A DNA stretch of 8,670 nt from CAYNFH01 sp964396385 (lineage in GTDB: Bacteria; Armatimonadota; Chthonomonadetes; Chthonomonadales; CAJBBX01). Positions 1 through 6,086 of the stretch are shown piece by piece; positions within the stretch are counted from its first letter, which is position 1; every line of letters begins with the position of its first letter. The notes under the pieces are model-generated. The model made no database searches. It had not been told where the DNA came from and was given only the letters and a program-made list of their open reading frames with translations. A program made the translations under genes and the position numbers. Location: NCBI GenBank assembly GCA_964396385.1, contig CAYNFH010000253.1:1-8670 (forward strand). Reading direction: 5' to 3'.

Positions 1-998
1 ATCGCCCGGATGATCTGATCGACGAACCCGATTAGTCCCTCCGCCCCCCTCCGCCGCAGGATGATGGTGGGTGCGAAGGTTACGATAGGGGAGGGACCGG
101 CGGCTTTGGGCGGTGTCGTGCCCGTTTCGTACCACGCCTCTGCCTCCAGGGCGTTGCAGTAGTCACGCAGCAGGTTGTGGAGGTGCTCGCCCTGCCAGAG
201 GGAGGCGTCGAGTTCGCTCAGGCCCTCCTTGATCCGGTTCCGAATCTCAATCGCCGGCCGGAGCGCAGGGTCGATCATATCGTCTTCGAGGTGGAGCTCG
301 ATCCCGCTCGCCGGAGGAAGGAGTGAGAGTACCTGCCGCTTTGCGTCCAGCATGAGCGAGAGCGGCGTCGTCACGAGGTGACGGAATACCTCCGCCTCGT
401 TCGATGGCCTCCACGCGAGCAGGCCGAGGCCGAGCACGACCTCATAGGTTTCGCCAAGGTGCTCCTGCCGTTGGTACATTCGGAAGAGATCGTCGTAGAG
501 CTTCTTTGCCCGAAACGTCGGCCGTGTGCGCTCGGCCCACGGCCACCATTCCTCGTCGACGTAGCGCTCCCAGGCGTCCCGGACCTCAGCTGGGGGTTCG
601 GCAGCGTCGTCCGGCGGCGCGCCCTGCCCGCCGAATACATCCTCATCCCCTCCCTCGGCGCAACATCCCGGGTAGCGCAGCCCGGCCAAGAGCTCCGGCA
701 ACTCGATCGCCGCGTCCCCGAGCTGAGAGGGGTCCAGCCAGTCGCGAAGGATCGGCGGCGGCTCGGGATAATTCACGATCCGGGGGCAGCGGACCTCAAA
801 CCACGCCTCCTCGTCGGCCCCCTCAAAATCTCCTCGGGCGACGAACAGGACCTGGGGCTTCGTCGGTAGGTCGTCCAGCGGGACAACTAGCTCGTAGCTC
901 GCGAGGGTCCGCACCGGCACCTGCCGGAGCATGATGAGGCCGCGGACGAACTCGTAGAGGCGCTTGGCGCGATCCCGTATCTCGGACTCAGGGTACAT
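1..998 (-). CDS. N-terminal part of a large superfamily-1 helicase-like protein (3' end outside window)
   Basis: The minus strand is open from the ATG at 998 to the window edge, giving 332 residues of an unfinished protein. An in-frame TAA lies three codons upstream of this ATG, so it is the first possible start. From memory, the sequence matches the N-terminal region of 1000-1600-residue bacterial AAA/superfamily-1 helicase-like proteins (COG1112-like, often with a C-terminal nuclease domain). Supporting segments are WERYVDEEWWPWAE (about 143-156), GETYEVVLGLGLLAWRPS (182-199), FRHLVT followed by a hydrophobic stretch (205-216), ELHLEDDMID (234-243) and FAPTIILRRRG (308-318). The Walker motifs would lie beyond the window, so ATPase or helicase activity is inferred from family resemblance only. 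Such proteins are often found in phage-defence islands. No clear Shine-Dalgarno precedes the start. Coding is secure; the family call is moderate. Confidence 0.72.
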   Translation of the reverse strand, partial: MYPESEIRDRAKRLYEFVRGLIMLRQVPVRTLASYELVVPLDDLPTKPQVLFVARGDFEGADEEAWFEVRCPRIVNYPEPPPILRDWLDPSQLGDAAIELPELLAGLRYPGCCAEGGDEDVFGGQGAPPDDAAEPPAEVRDAWERYVDEEWWPWAERTRPTFRAKKLYDDLFRMYQRQEHLGETYEVVLGLGLLAWRPSNEAEVFRHLVTTPLSLMLDAKRQVLSLLPPASGIELHLEDDMIDPALRPAIEIRNRIKEGLSELDASLWQGEHLHNLLRDYCNALEAEAWYETGTTPPKAAGPSPIVTFAPTIILRRRGAEGLIGFVDQIIRA

Positions 999-1016
999 GC
1001 GGTGTTACTCATTCGG

Positions 1017-1041
1017 GCACCGTCCGGTCGGGTGACGGTGC
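1017..1041. repeat. Inverted repeat just upstream of the helicase-like gene
   Basis: GCACCGTC (1017-1024) and GACGGTGC (1034-1041) form perfect 8-bp arms around a 9-nt spacer. The dyad lies 19-43 bases upstream of the ATG at 998. It could be an operator or a hairpin in the mRNA leader. I see no convincing -35/-10 pair beside it. Confidence 0.5.
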
Positions 1042-1349
1042 GGCGTAGGATAGATCCAGTCGGGAGCCCCGACCACACCAGCATTACGCGCTATCCGGCG
1101 CGATTCCTTCGGGCAGTAGCCCGAATTATCTCATCCGGGTATTCGATACAGCACGCCAAATCCGGAATCGCAGTAGCGCAACTTTACTTGCGATTTGCCA
1201 TTCGCGCAAACCGGCCGAAGCGCACGACTGATCCAACTTCGGGTCTTAAGGGATCACCGAGGGCCTAACCGAGAAGAGCCGTAGCCTCCACCGGTCGGGC
1301 GTGATAGAAGGTTCGACAAGTGCAGGCAAGTCGCTCCAGGCCGAGTTGC
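1042..1349. other. Non-coding stretch with a short hairpin
   Basis: I find no gene here. The open frames on both strands are not protein-like. The only structure is a perfect 7-bp hairpin, TTCGGGC (1108-1114), loop AGTA, GCCCGAA (1119-1125), with no T-run on either side. Bases from about 1300 may hold the eroded 5' part of the cassette copy that becomes recognisable at 1350, but I cannot align them. Confidence 0.45.
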
Positions 1350-1465
1350 GGCTACTGGCGGGCGCTGGAGGCGGTGCAGGACCGCTACCCGTTCGCCAGG
1401 GACAGGCCGGCAGGTACATAACCAGCAACGTCGTTGCATGGCGACGCCGCCGCGAGAGGACGTAA
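1350..1465 (+). pseudogene. Decayed copy of the 64-aa cassette gene (intact copy at 5887-6081)
   Basis: Bases 1353-1400 encode YWRALEAVQDRYPFAR in one frame, nearly identical to FWRALEAVQDRYPYAR of the intact protein at 5887-6081. That frame reaches TAA at 1419-1421. Homology resumes at 1406 in another frame as AGRYITSNVVAWRRRRERT and ends at TAA 1463-1465, matching AGRHITCNFMRWKQRKEGK. One base is missing relative to the intact copy near 1404-1405. The N-terminal part (GRFQKGPDPRRH in the intact copy) and its start codon are not recognisable. The next copy begins two bases later, the same spacing as in the intact cassette. The lost start plus the internal frameshift argue for a pseudogene rather than a read error. 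Confidence 0.75.
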
Positions 1466-1467
1466 CC

Positions 1468-1760
1468 ATGGTCCTCCTGGCCACTATGACTATCGGCTAC
1501 GGCACGCGGGACTTTGATCATCGGCCGAGGATGGCGAACCGGAAGAAGCATGGCTACCTATCCCGGCGACAGCGCTCCAGCCATTCGCGGACGCGATCCT
1601 GCCCACCGTGGAGGAGCTGAAGGAACACACAGCCTGCCAGCGCCGATCCACCGTGTTTGCCGGGAATAGTGGCCGGGCCCGGAAGCGCAGCCGGCGCACG
1701 GACAAGCTGGCCCAGAAGGCCGGACGAATAGCCCGTTTTGCAGAATCCACTCCTCCGTAG
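1468..1760 (+). pseudogene. Decayed, frameshifted copy of the 120-aa cassette gene (intact copy at 5522-5884)
   Basis: It starts at ATG 1468 with IGYGTRDFD (intact: IGYGPGDFD). The frame changes between about 1519 and 1530, and homology continues from 1530 as WLPIPATALQPFADA (intact: WLPVPATQLKPFADA), then VEELKEHT (VEELRELT), FAGNSGRARKRSRR (FTGKTGPARKRGRR) and KLA (ELA), to the stop at 1758-1760. The last 40 or so residues of the intact protein have no clear match. No equivalent of the 42-aa third gene follows. The copy is on the opposite strand from the intact cassette. Protein-level divergence is substantial, so this is an old duplication or a separately acquired relative, not a recent copy. 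Confidence 0.75.
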
Positions 1761-2051
1761 GTAGTGATGCTGGCGACTACAATCACTAGATCCTTGGGTG
1801 ATGTGAACCTGCTGCGCGGATGCGGCGCTCCTCCTGAGCATAAGCTCGCTGGCCCCACGTTCCAAACCGAATCCATTGCGCCCCAACTTTCCGAATCTAC
1901 ATGCACTGTTTGGCCGACAACGGTAAGAGGCCCGGAGCTTGCTTTTGATAGGAAGAGCCGGAAGCTCGTTACTCTTCACCGGATTAACCGGATGGGACAA
2001 ATTCCGAGCGGAACGAGGGGATCGATCTCGTGACGGTCGCTCGACACTGGA
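1761..2051. other. Non-coding stretch downstream of the decayed cassette
   Basis: No credible gene. TAGTGAT (1762-1768) and ATCACTA (1782-1788) form a perfect 7-bp inverted repeat with a 13-nt loop right after the pseudogene stop. It lacks a T-run, so its use as a terminator is doubtful. The long minus-strand frames here are mirror frames of the decayed cassette and do not look like proteins. No toxin gene follows the antitoxin-like gene that ends at 2052. Confidence 0.45.
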
Positions 2052-2309
2052 TCACCGTCGCCGGTCCTCGCGAGCAATCTCCTGCTGCTTCTCCTGCGCG
2101 AACTGCTCGCTACTCCATTTCAGGTGTGCGAGCTTACCCCGGCCGGTTGGCTCCCTCCGCTGCTCTGCCGTCGCCTTATCCGCCTTTGCTTCAGTCGGAT
2201 CACCCAACAACCGGCGCAAGGCGTACTCCTGCATAGGCAGTCCGTTCCGCGTGGCCTCGGCCTTGAGTCGGGCCTCCTGTTCCGGACTTAGTTCAATGGT
2301 GAGCGTCAT
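2052..2309 (-). CDS. Small antitoxin-like protein, possibly ribbon-helix-helix type
   Basis: An 85-residue protein opening with MTLTIELSPEQEARLKAEA, a start common in small chromosomal proteins thought to act as DNA-binding antitoxins of PIN-type toxin pairs. A short beta strand (TLTIEL) is followed by a helix (PEQEARLKAEATRNG) and a second helix (MQEYALRRLLG). The C-terminal half (about 40-85) is charged and probably extended, as in toxin-binding tails. I chose the ATG at 2309 because GGAG lies 8 bases upstream and family resemblance begins there; the longer frame runs into the tmRNA-like fragment. No toxin gene is seen on either side, so it may be an orphan. The antitoxin role is inferred; the coding call is good. 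Confidence 0.7.
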   Translation of the reverse strand: MTLTIELSPEQEARLKAEATRNGLPMQEYALRRLLGDPTEAKADKATAEQRREPTGRGKLAHLKWSSEQFAQEKQQEIAREDRRR

Positions 2310-2403
2310 GATCGCGTCTCCGCTGAGCCGAAAGCTAAACAGCCCGCCGATGCTGGATCGGAGGGCTGTGGGTGTACCTTGACGGCAGTTGTGCGTAATA
2401 GTA

Positions 2404-2435
2404 GTGGAGCTGGGGGGATTCGAACCCCCGACCTC
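2404..2435 (-). ncRNA. ssrA: 3' end of tmRNA (ssrA), probably an attachment-site remnant
   Basis: Read on the minus strand this is a perfect T-arm (GGGGG, TTCGAAT, CCCCC) followed directly by CAGCTCC and A. CAGCTCC-A is the usual 3' acceptor strand of bacterial tmRNA, pairing with 5' GGGGCTG. The encoded CCA is replaced by CTA. No matching 5' strand is found within about 400 bases upstream, and no D-arm or anticodon arm is visible, so only the 3' end is present. Such fragments mark the ends of elements that integrate into ssrA or tRNA genes. A tRNA with acceptor GGAGCTG is a less likely source. Confidence 0.65.
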
Positions 2436-2663
2436 ATCGATGCGAACGAAGAAGCCAGTTTGAGCACAAATCCGCAGCATCCACGCTCAGAAGGTGCGTC
2501 TCAACTGCCCAAGTTGAGTGAAACGAGGCGGTCAGTTTTCGACGGCCGCATGTATATTACCCGCCATGCCCCACTATTCCTTCTTCTCTGGTAGATAAAT
2601 GTCGGGGATTACCATACTTCGCTGCCCGCGACGTAGCGGAGTTTGAGGCGCTGTTGGTTCGGC
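2436..2663. other. Intergenic stretch beside the tmRNA fragment
   Basis: No gene is evident. A perfect hairpin, CTCAACT (2500-2506), loop GCCCA, AGTTGAG (2512-2518), is the only structure I see. If the tmRNA fragment is an att site, this side would be inside the element. Confidence 0.4.
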
Positions 2664-3347
2664 CTAGAAGCCGTTGAGCAGGGAACTCGTCTGCTGGGAA
2701 GGTGCGCTCTTGCCGGTCGTTGGGTCGTAAACATGGTCACACCGCGGGCAGTAGTAAAGCCGGTTCCAGATTTCCGAAGCCTCTCTCCAGCCAGTAACGG
2801 CGCGTTCGTAGAAACCCTGATACTGCTGCTTCCTCCAGCAGCCCACTTGGGCGGCAAGCACGGATCCTGCGGCGCAAAGTGCCGCGAAGAGCAGCGCCAT
2901 AGGGCTGTAGCTGGCGCTAAAAGGAGGAATTGAGAAGATCGCGATGCAGAAGGCGCCGAGCCCAAGGAGCCAAGCCACCAGGAACTCTGCGAGTTCCTGC
3001 ATCGGCGGCTGCACGGGTGGCGCGAGGACGCTTGCCAGCCGCGTCCCCCCGGAGACGTGGCTGACGGATTCACCTCCGAAGACGGCACCTCCACCGTCCA
3101 TGCCCATTCCATAGCCGACTGTCTCTCCTACAGCTACGGAGTTCCACGTTCCCGCCTGATAGATGGCACTGACCTTCTGTACTTGCGCGTTGCCGCAGAC
3201 AATGCAGCCGCCGTTTTGCGGGGTCCGTGGCGCCACTACCTGGGTGCGAAAGCCGGTCCGATACTGGTGCCCGCAACGTCCGCAGGCCGGCATGTCGAGC
3301 ACTGCACGCTGGCCGCACCGCGGGCAGACTTTATGGGGCGCAACCAT
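2664..3347 (-). CDS. Zinc-ribbon membrane protein
   Basis: A 227-residue protein with an N-terminal zinc ribbon (CPRC and CGRC, residues about 8-25), a CIVC pair near residue 48, a Gly-rich segment, two hydrophobic segments (about 119-139 and 148-169) likely to cross the membrane, and a C-terminal CPRC pair (about 200) followed by DHVYDP. CIVC and the C-terminal CPRC may together form a second metal site. Two in-frame ATGs exist, at 3353 and 3347. AGAGG abuts the first but sits 6 bases from the second, so I prefer 3347. The gene begins 9 bases after the stop of the upstream exported-protein gene, so they are very likely co-transcribed. The catalytic or binding role is unknown; a membrane-anchored sensor or assembly factor is possible. 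Confidence 0.82.
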   Translation of the reverse strand: MVAPHKVCPRCGQRAVLDMPACGRCGHQYRTGFRTQVVAPRTPQNGGCIVCGNAQVQKVSAIYQAGTWNSVAVGETVGYGMGMDGGGAVFGGESVSHVSGGTRLASVLAPPVQPPMQELAEFLVAWLLGLGAFCIAIFSIPPFSASYSPMALLFAALCAAGSVLAAQVGCWRKQQYQGFYERAVTGWREASEIWNRLYYCPRCDHVYDPTTGKSAPSQQTSSLLNGF

Positions 3348-3356
3348 TGTCATCCT

Positions 3357-4550
3357 CTATTCGCTTCGGTGGTATACCGCGGGCTCAATCGGGCTGAGCA
3401 GGCGAGGGCCGCCGTCAATTCCACCCTCAATCATTGCGCCCGCCAGGCCAGTATACGTGCGCCACAGCGTCCCTCGGATGTCATCATGCCCACCGAGGGT
3501 GAGCCGTTCTCCATCGTCGCTCACTGACCACGACATCCGCGAGGGCCACTCCCGCCAAGCATCTCGTGCACCGGGTTGGAACTCAATGACGATCTGGGTA
3601 CTGTCCAGGTGCCACTCAAAGACATGAATATCCGGGCGTCCGTTCGACCAGCCTAGAGAAAATGACCCTGTGCCGTCTGGACGAAAGACATAAGTGGACT
3701 CCGTTTCGGTGTCTCGGCCATCCAGGCTGCGCCAGTGTTCCGGTATAACCCAAGTACCCACGATAGGATGCTGCGGCACAGATGGTTGCCAGCGTGGACT
3801 TCGAGCAGGTTGCACGACCGGAGGTGGGACTGCTGATTTCTCCTCTGGAGGCGCCACCGACTTGAGAGCCGAGCGGGCTTCTGACAAGACCCGCTGGTTG
3901 AGTGTTAGCCGGAACGCCGCGGAGAACTCGTCGCGCGCACCTCGGAGATCGCCCGTCGCTTCCAAGACCCAGCCGAGCGCCAAATGAGCCTCGGCATAGT
4001 CCGGTTCTGTCTTTAGAAGGTTCCGAAGCTCTCGCACGCTACCGTCGAAGTCACCTTTTGATTTCCTTTGGACGGCAGTTCGAAGGATTGCCGTTGCCTG
4101 CACGCTCGGCGGCCGGATGATGTGCATTGAAGTCGGCGACTGCTTGCCTACCATCGGCACTTCCATCGTTTCGCCGGTTTGGGCGTTTCGCCAGGCAACG
4201 CGCTGGTGATCCTGGTCGAGGTCCACCTCCACGCCAAGCATGGAGGCAGTTTGGTTGAGCGGGGCATATACGGCTTCGCCCGCCCGGAACACTGGCGCCT
4301 GCAGCTTGTGCGGCACGCCGTCCACGTAGGCGGTCGCACTCCCAACCGCCAGCCTGACGGTTCGGGCATTGAGGGACAGTGCGAGCCGGCCCGTCTGGCT
4401 ATCGAGGATGCCACCGGCGCCGACCCATTCGGTGAGGTAGCGGACATCGACCAGCAGGGCCTTGTTCGTCTTGGTGACTATGACCGGCCCGCCGGCACGG
4501 CTGTTAGTCGGGCTTGCGGTGAGAAGCAGAAGAAGAAGTGCTGCGGTCAA
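3357..4550 (-). CDS. Exported protein with copper-amine-oxidase-N-like, TPR and C-terminal beta domains
   Basis: A 397-residue protein. Residues 1-19 (MTAALLLLLLTASPTNSRA) are a hydrophobic signal segment with an unusually bare, uncharged N-terminus. About 22-133 resemble the copper-amine-oxidase N-terminal-like domain often found in cell-surface proteins (VDVRYLTEWVGA, AGEAVYAPLN). About 150-230 hold TPR-like helices (YAEAHLALGWVLEATGD, ARDEFSAAF). A Pro-rich linker (232-262) leads to a lipocalin-like beta-rich domain (263-365: HPIVGTWVIPE, YVFRPDGTGSFSLGW, WSVSDDGERLTLGG). The start is TTG: an in-frame TGA lies 8 codons upstream, no ATG or GTG intervenes, and AAGGAG sits 9 bases before the TTG. 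A sigma70-like promoter lies about 80 bases upstream. It probably acts outside the cytoplasmic membrane; its substrate is unknown. Confidence 0.85.
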   Translation of the reverse strand: MTAALLLLLLTASPTNSRAGGPVIVTKTNKALLVDVRYLTEWVGAGGILDSQTGRLALSLNARTVRLAVGSATAYVDGVPHKLQAPVFRAGEAVYAPLNQTASMLGVEVDLDQDHQRVAWRNAQTGETMEVPMVGKQSPTSMHIIRPPSVQATAILRTAVQRKSKGDFDGSVRELRNLLKTEPDYAEAHLALGWVLEATGDLRGARDEFSAAFRLTLNQRVLSEARSALKSVAPPEEKSAVPPPVVQPARSPRWQPSVPQHPIVGTWVIPEHWRSLDGRDTETESTYVFRPDGTGSFSLGWSNGRPDIHVFEWHLDSTQIVIEFQPGARDAWREWPSRMSWSVSDDGERLTLGGHDDIRGTLWRTYTGLAGAMIEGGIDGGPRLLSPIEPAVYHRSE

Positions 4551-4633
4551 CTCCGGATACTCCTTGCGAGGTCAACGTGAAGAGGCTCCGCTGGGGGGCA
4601 GAAACACTCTTTAGGCTCTTGGTCTGGAAAGCT

Positions 4634-4662
4634 ATCTTATCCCATGTTACGGCGAGCGTCAA
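4634..4662 (-). promoter_or_regulatory. Sigma70-type promoter for the exported-protein/zinc-ribbon unit
   Basis: On the minus strand TTGACG (4662-4657) is followed by exactly 17 bases and TAAGAT (4639-4634). It would give a leader of roughly 75 bases before the TTG at 4550. It lies about 45 bases from the start of the divergent XRE-type gene, whose product could regulate it. Confidence 0.7.
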
Positions 4663-4692
4663 TGTCTGAACTTCGGAAAACGGGCGAGGCTG

Positions 4693-4714
4693 TCTGCACA
4701 ATCGTCTGTGCAGA
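4693..4714. promoter_or_regulatory. Dyad over the XRE gene start, candidate autoregulatory operator
   Basis: TCTGCACA (4693-4700) and TGTGCAGA (4707-4714) are perfect 8-bp arms around the spacer ATCGTC. The GTG start codon (4708-4710) lies inside the right arm. Dyads of this size fit a dimeric XRE repressor, and the site sits between the regulator and the divergent promoter at 4634-4662. The same dyad in mRNA could hide the start codon. Confidence 0.55.
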
Positions 4715-4983
4715 AGAGCATCCACACCCAGGAGCAGGTCTTTCTCTCGCTGCTGCTTCGTCAGGTGCGCGCGGAGGCAGGACTTACTCAGGTAGAGCTT
4801 GCCCAGCAACTCGGCACTCCCCATTCCCGCATCAGCGACTACGAGCGGGGCGAGAGGCGCATGGACCTATTGCAGCTACGGGAGTACCTCCAGCCTTTGG
4901 GTATCACGCTGGAGGATTTCGTTCGCAGACTGGAGGCTGGGCTGGCACAATTGAACACCAGCCCGCCTGCTCCTGGTCGCTAG
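4708..4983 (+). CDS. XRE-family helix-turn-helix regulator
   Basis: A 91-residue protein with a classic XRE/Cro-C1 HTH at about residues 17-73: LLRQVRAEAGLTQVELAQQL, then SRISDYERGERRMDLLQLREYLQPLGI. The TQVELAQQLG and SRISDYERG portions are the two characteristic helices. There is no second domain, so it is a minimal DNA-binding protein, probably a dimeric repressor or the antitoxin of an unseen toxin. The start is GTG at 4708, with no good Shine-Dalgarno; the upstream ATG at 4662 is in another frame. A dyad spans the start codon. It is divergent from the 3357-4550 gene, and its stop overlaps the stop of the convergent DUF6573-like gene in the palindrome CTAG (4980-4983). Targets are inferred from position only. 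Confidence 0.85.
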   Translation: MQKSIHTQEQVFLSLLLRQVRAEAGLTQVELAQQLGTPHSRISDYERGERRMDLLQLREYLQPLGITLEDFVRRLEAGLAQLNTSPPAPGR

Positions 4984-5359
4984 TAGTCTTCCGGCAGCAT
5001 CACCGTCCAGCCGTCCACCTCGTTCTCGATCAGCCACAGTCCGGGCGGAAGTATCCAGACGCCGCCTCTTAGCCGTGCCATCTGCAGCTTGGTCGTGAGC
5101 GCGCGGCCGAGTGCGTCGAGGTCCATCTGCTCCCCGTCCGGCGGGCCATCCACCATCCTCAGTGGGAAGAACGGCAGCAACCGGCGCCACAGGTTCCCCG
5201 TCATCCGGTTGACCGCCATGCCGCGGAACGTGATGCCTAGCTGGCCGATGTCCACCAGCACGCCGTCCGCCAGGGCTTGCGCGTCTGCGTATACGAATAC
5301 CGCCTCTCCGAAAAACTCATGGTCACATCCGTAGCTTTCTCTTTCCAGGTCTCTGACAT
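4980..5359 (-). pseudogene. DUF6573-like gene broken by a one-base frameshift
   Basis: One minus-strand frame begins MSETWKEKATDVTMSF at ATG 5359 and soon becomes nonsense. A second frame, without any ATG, GTG or TTG before 5261, carries FFGEAVFVYADAQALADGVL and continues to the stop at 4980. Adding one T to the T5 run at 5315-5311 joins them into a single protein of about 126 residues. The sequence FGE.V..Y..AQAL.DGVLVD is, as I remember it, the signature of DUF6573, a small family common on conjugative and integrative elements. Annotating only from GTG 5261 would cut this signature off. The ATG lies just 6 bases beyond a strong hairpin, with no Shine-Dalgarno, so a dead gene is likely. A minus-one ribosomal slip on TTTTT or a sequencing error are alternatives. 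Confidence 0.65.
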
Positions 5360-5365
5360 GGTTGA

Positions 5366-5401
5366 AAACGCCGGAGCGGAAGCGTGTCCGCTCCGGCGTT
5401 T
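5366..5401 (-). terminator. Strong hairpin ending the small-gene operon
   Basis: AAACGCCGGAGCGGA (5366-5380) and TCCGCTCCGGCGTTT (5387-5401) are perfect 15-bp arms around a 6-base loop. On the minus strand the stem begins one base after the stop codon of the 42-aa gene and is followed by TTTTC, fitting an intrinsic terminator. The plus-strand side has only GTTTGC. Confidence 0.75.
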
Positions 5402-5402
5402 G

Positions 5403-5531
5403 CTAATCGGCTGCGCTCAGGCGCCGAACCACTTCCTGGGCGCCCTTCTTGTACAGGCAGACACAGACCAGCTCGCCCGCCTCGTCGTAGACCGCCCAGG
5501 AGCGGCCGTCCTTGCGCTTCTCTATCCGCAT
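5403..5531 (-). CDS. 42-aa conserved-looking small protein
   Basis: ATG at 5531 to TAG at 5405-5403, giving 42 residues beginning MRIEKRKDGRSWAVYDEAGE and continuing LVCVCLYKKGAQEVVRRL. Alternating hydrophobic and charged residues suggest two or three beta strands followed by a helix. I recall similar 40-50-residue proteins on mobile elements (pattern 'KRKDGRSWAVYD ... LV.V..YKKGA..VVR'), without a known function. The start overlaps the last 10 bases of the 120-aa gene (ATGCGGATAG), typical of translational coupling, and a strong terminator follows immediately. Too short for usual gene-length cut-offs, but context and composition support it. Confidence 0.72.
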   Translation of the reverse strand: MRIEKRKDGRSWAVYDEAGELVCVCLYKKGAQEVVRRLSAAD

Positions 5532-5884
5532 GGCGTCCGCTCCATCGCGGCGAGCCCGGCCGCGGTCACCTCGAACCGCGGGCCGTCCTCCAGGTCCCGT
5601 AGGAATCGCTGCAGCTCCAGCGCGCGGGTAAGCAGGTCCGCTGCCAGCTCGTTCATGCGCCGGCCGCGCTTCCTTGCAGGTCCGGTCTTGCCCGTGAAGA
5701 TGTTCACGGCGTGGTTCCTGCCCGTAAGCTCGCGCAGCTCTTCCACGAGCGGCACAAGCGCATCCGCGAAGGGCTTAAGCTGGGTGGCGGGAACGGGCAG
5801 CCACGGATCTTCCGGCAGGTCCGGCTCGGCCGGGAGATCAAAGTCTCCCGGACCATAGCCGATTGCGAGAGGATGGAGGGCCAT
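5522..5884 (-). CDS. 120-aa cassette protein of unknown function
   Basis: I do not recognise a named family. The N-terminal 30 residues are acidic and Pro-rich (FDLPAEPDLPEDPWLP). Residues 33-52 form a likely helix (ATQLKPFADALVPLVEELRE), a basic patch follows (FTGKTGPARKRGRR, 63-76), then a long helix (NELAADLLTRALELQRFLRDLED, 78-100). ATG 5884 is preferred over the longer frame because AGGAGG lies 9 bases upstream and the decayed copy at 1468 also starts there with the same spacing (stop, two bases, ATG). The stop overlaps the 42-aa gene by 10 bases. A related, broken copy on the plus strand (1468-1760) preserves the helices and the ARKRxRR patch, marking these as the conserved core. A nucleic-acid-binding accessory role is conceivable but unproven. 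Confidence 0.78.
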   Translation of the reverse strand: MALHPLAIGYGPGDFDLPAEPDLPEDPWLPVPATQLKPFADALVPLVEELRELTGRNHAVNIFTGKTGPARKRGRRMNELAADLLTRALELQRFLRDLEDGPRFEVTAAGLAAMERTPCG

Positions 5885-5886
5885 GA

Positions 5887-6081
5887 CTACTTGCCCTCCT
5901 TGCGCTGCTTCCACCGCATGAAGTTGCAGGTGATGTGTCGGCCGGCGCCGTCTCTGGCGTAGGGGTAACGGTCCTGCACGGCTTCTAGCGCACGCCAGAA
6001 ACCTGTCTGACACTCCTCGCGTGTGAACGCGTGGCGCCTGGGGTCCGGTCCCTTCTGGAACCGCCCGCGGTTGGACTGCAT
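5887..6081 (-). CDS. 64-aa basic cassette protein of unknown function
   Basis: It begins MQSNRGRFQKGPDPRRHAFT, continues WRALEAVQDRYPYARD and ends with a basic tail (RWKQRKEGK). The opening FQKGPDPRRH recalls short leader segments of DNA-handling proteins on mobile elements, but no domain is identifiable. The WRALEAVQDRYP block is the most conserved part when compared with the broken copy at 1350-1465. ATG 6081 is chosen because AAGGAG lies 8 bases upstream. Its stop (TAG) is two bases before the ATG of the 120-aa gene, and the Shine-Dalgarno of that gene is inside its last codons, so the pair is translationally linked. Its own Shine-Dalgarno can be paired by an upstream leader segment (see 6087-6148). 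Confidence 0.78.
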   Translation of the reverse strand: MQSNRGRFQKGPDPRRHAFTREECQTGFWRALEAVQDRYPYARDGAGRHITCNFMRWKQRKEGK

Positions 6082-6086
6082 AGGAA

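Noticed and set aside
378..934. Long plus-strand open frames
   Set aside because: They mirror the helicase-like gene on the minus strand, are rich in Arg/Pro and match no protein pattern.
1301..1465. A GTG-started frame reading VIEGSTSAGKSLQAEL, like a kinase Walker A motif
   Set aside because: It is only 54 residues, and the same bases match the cassette gene in another frame until about 1400, so the P-loop look is probably chance.
1490..2000. Minus-strand frames of 138 and 148 residues
   Set aside because: They are antisense to the decayed cassette copy and have random-looking composition.
2404..2760. A complete tmRNA or tRNA gene
   Set aside because: No 5' acceptor strand GGGGCTG or GGAGCTG, D-arm or anticodon arm was found upstream on the minus strand.
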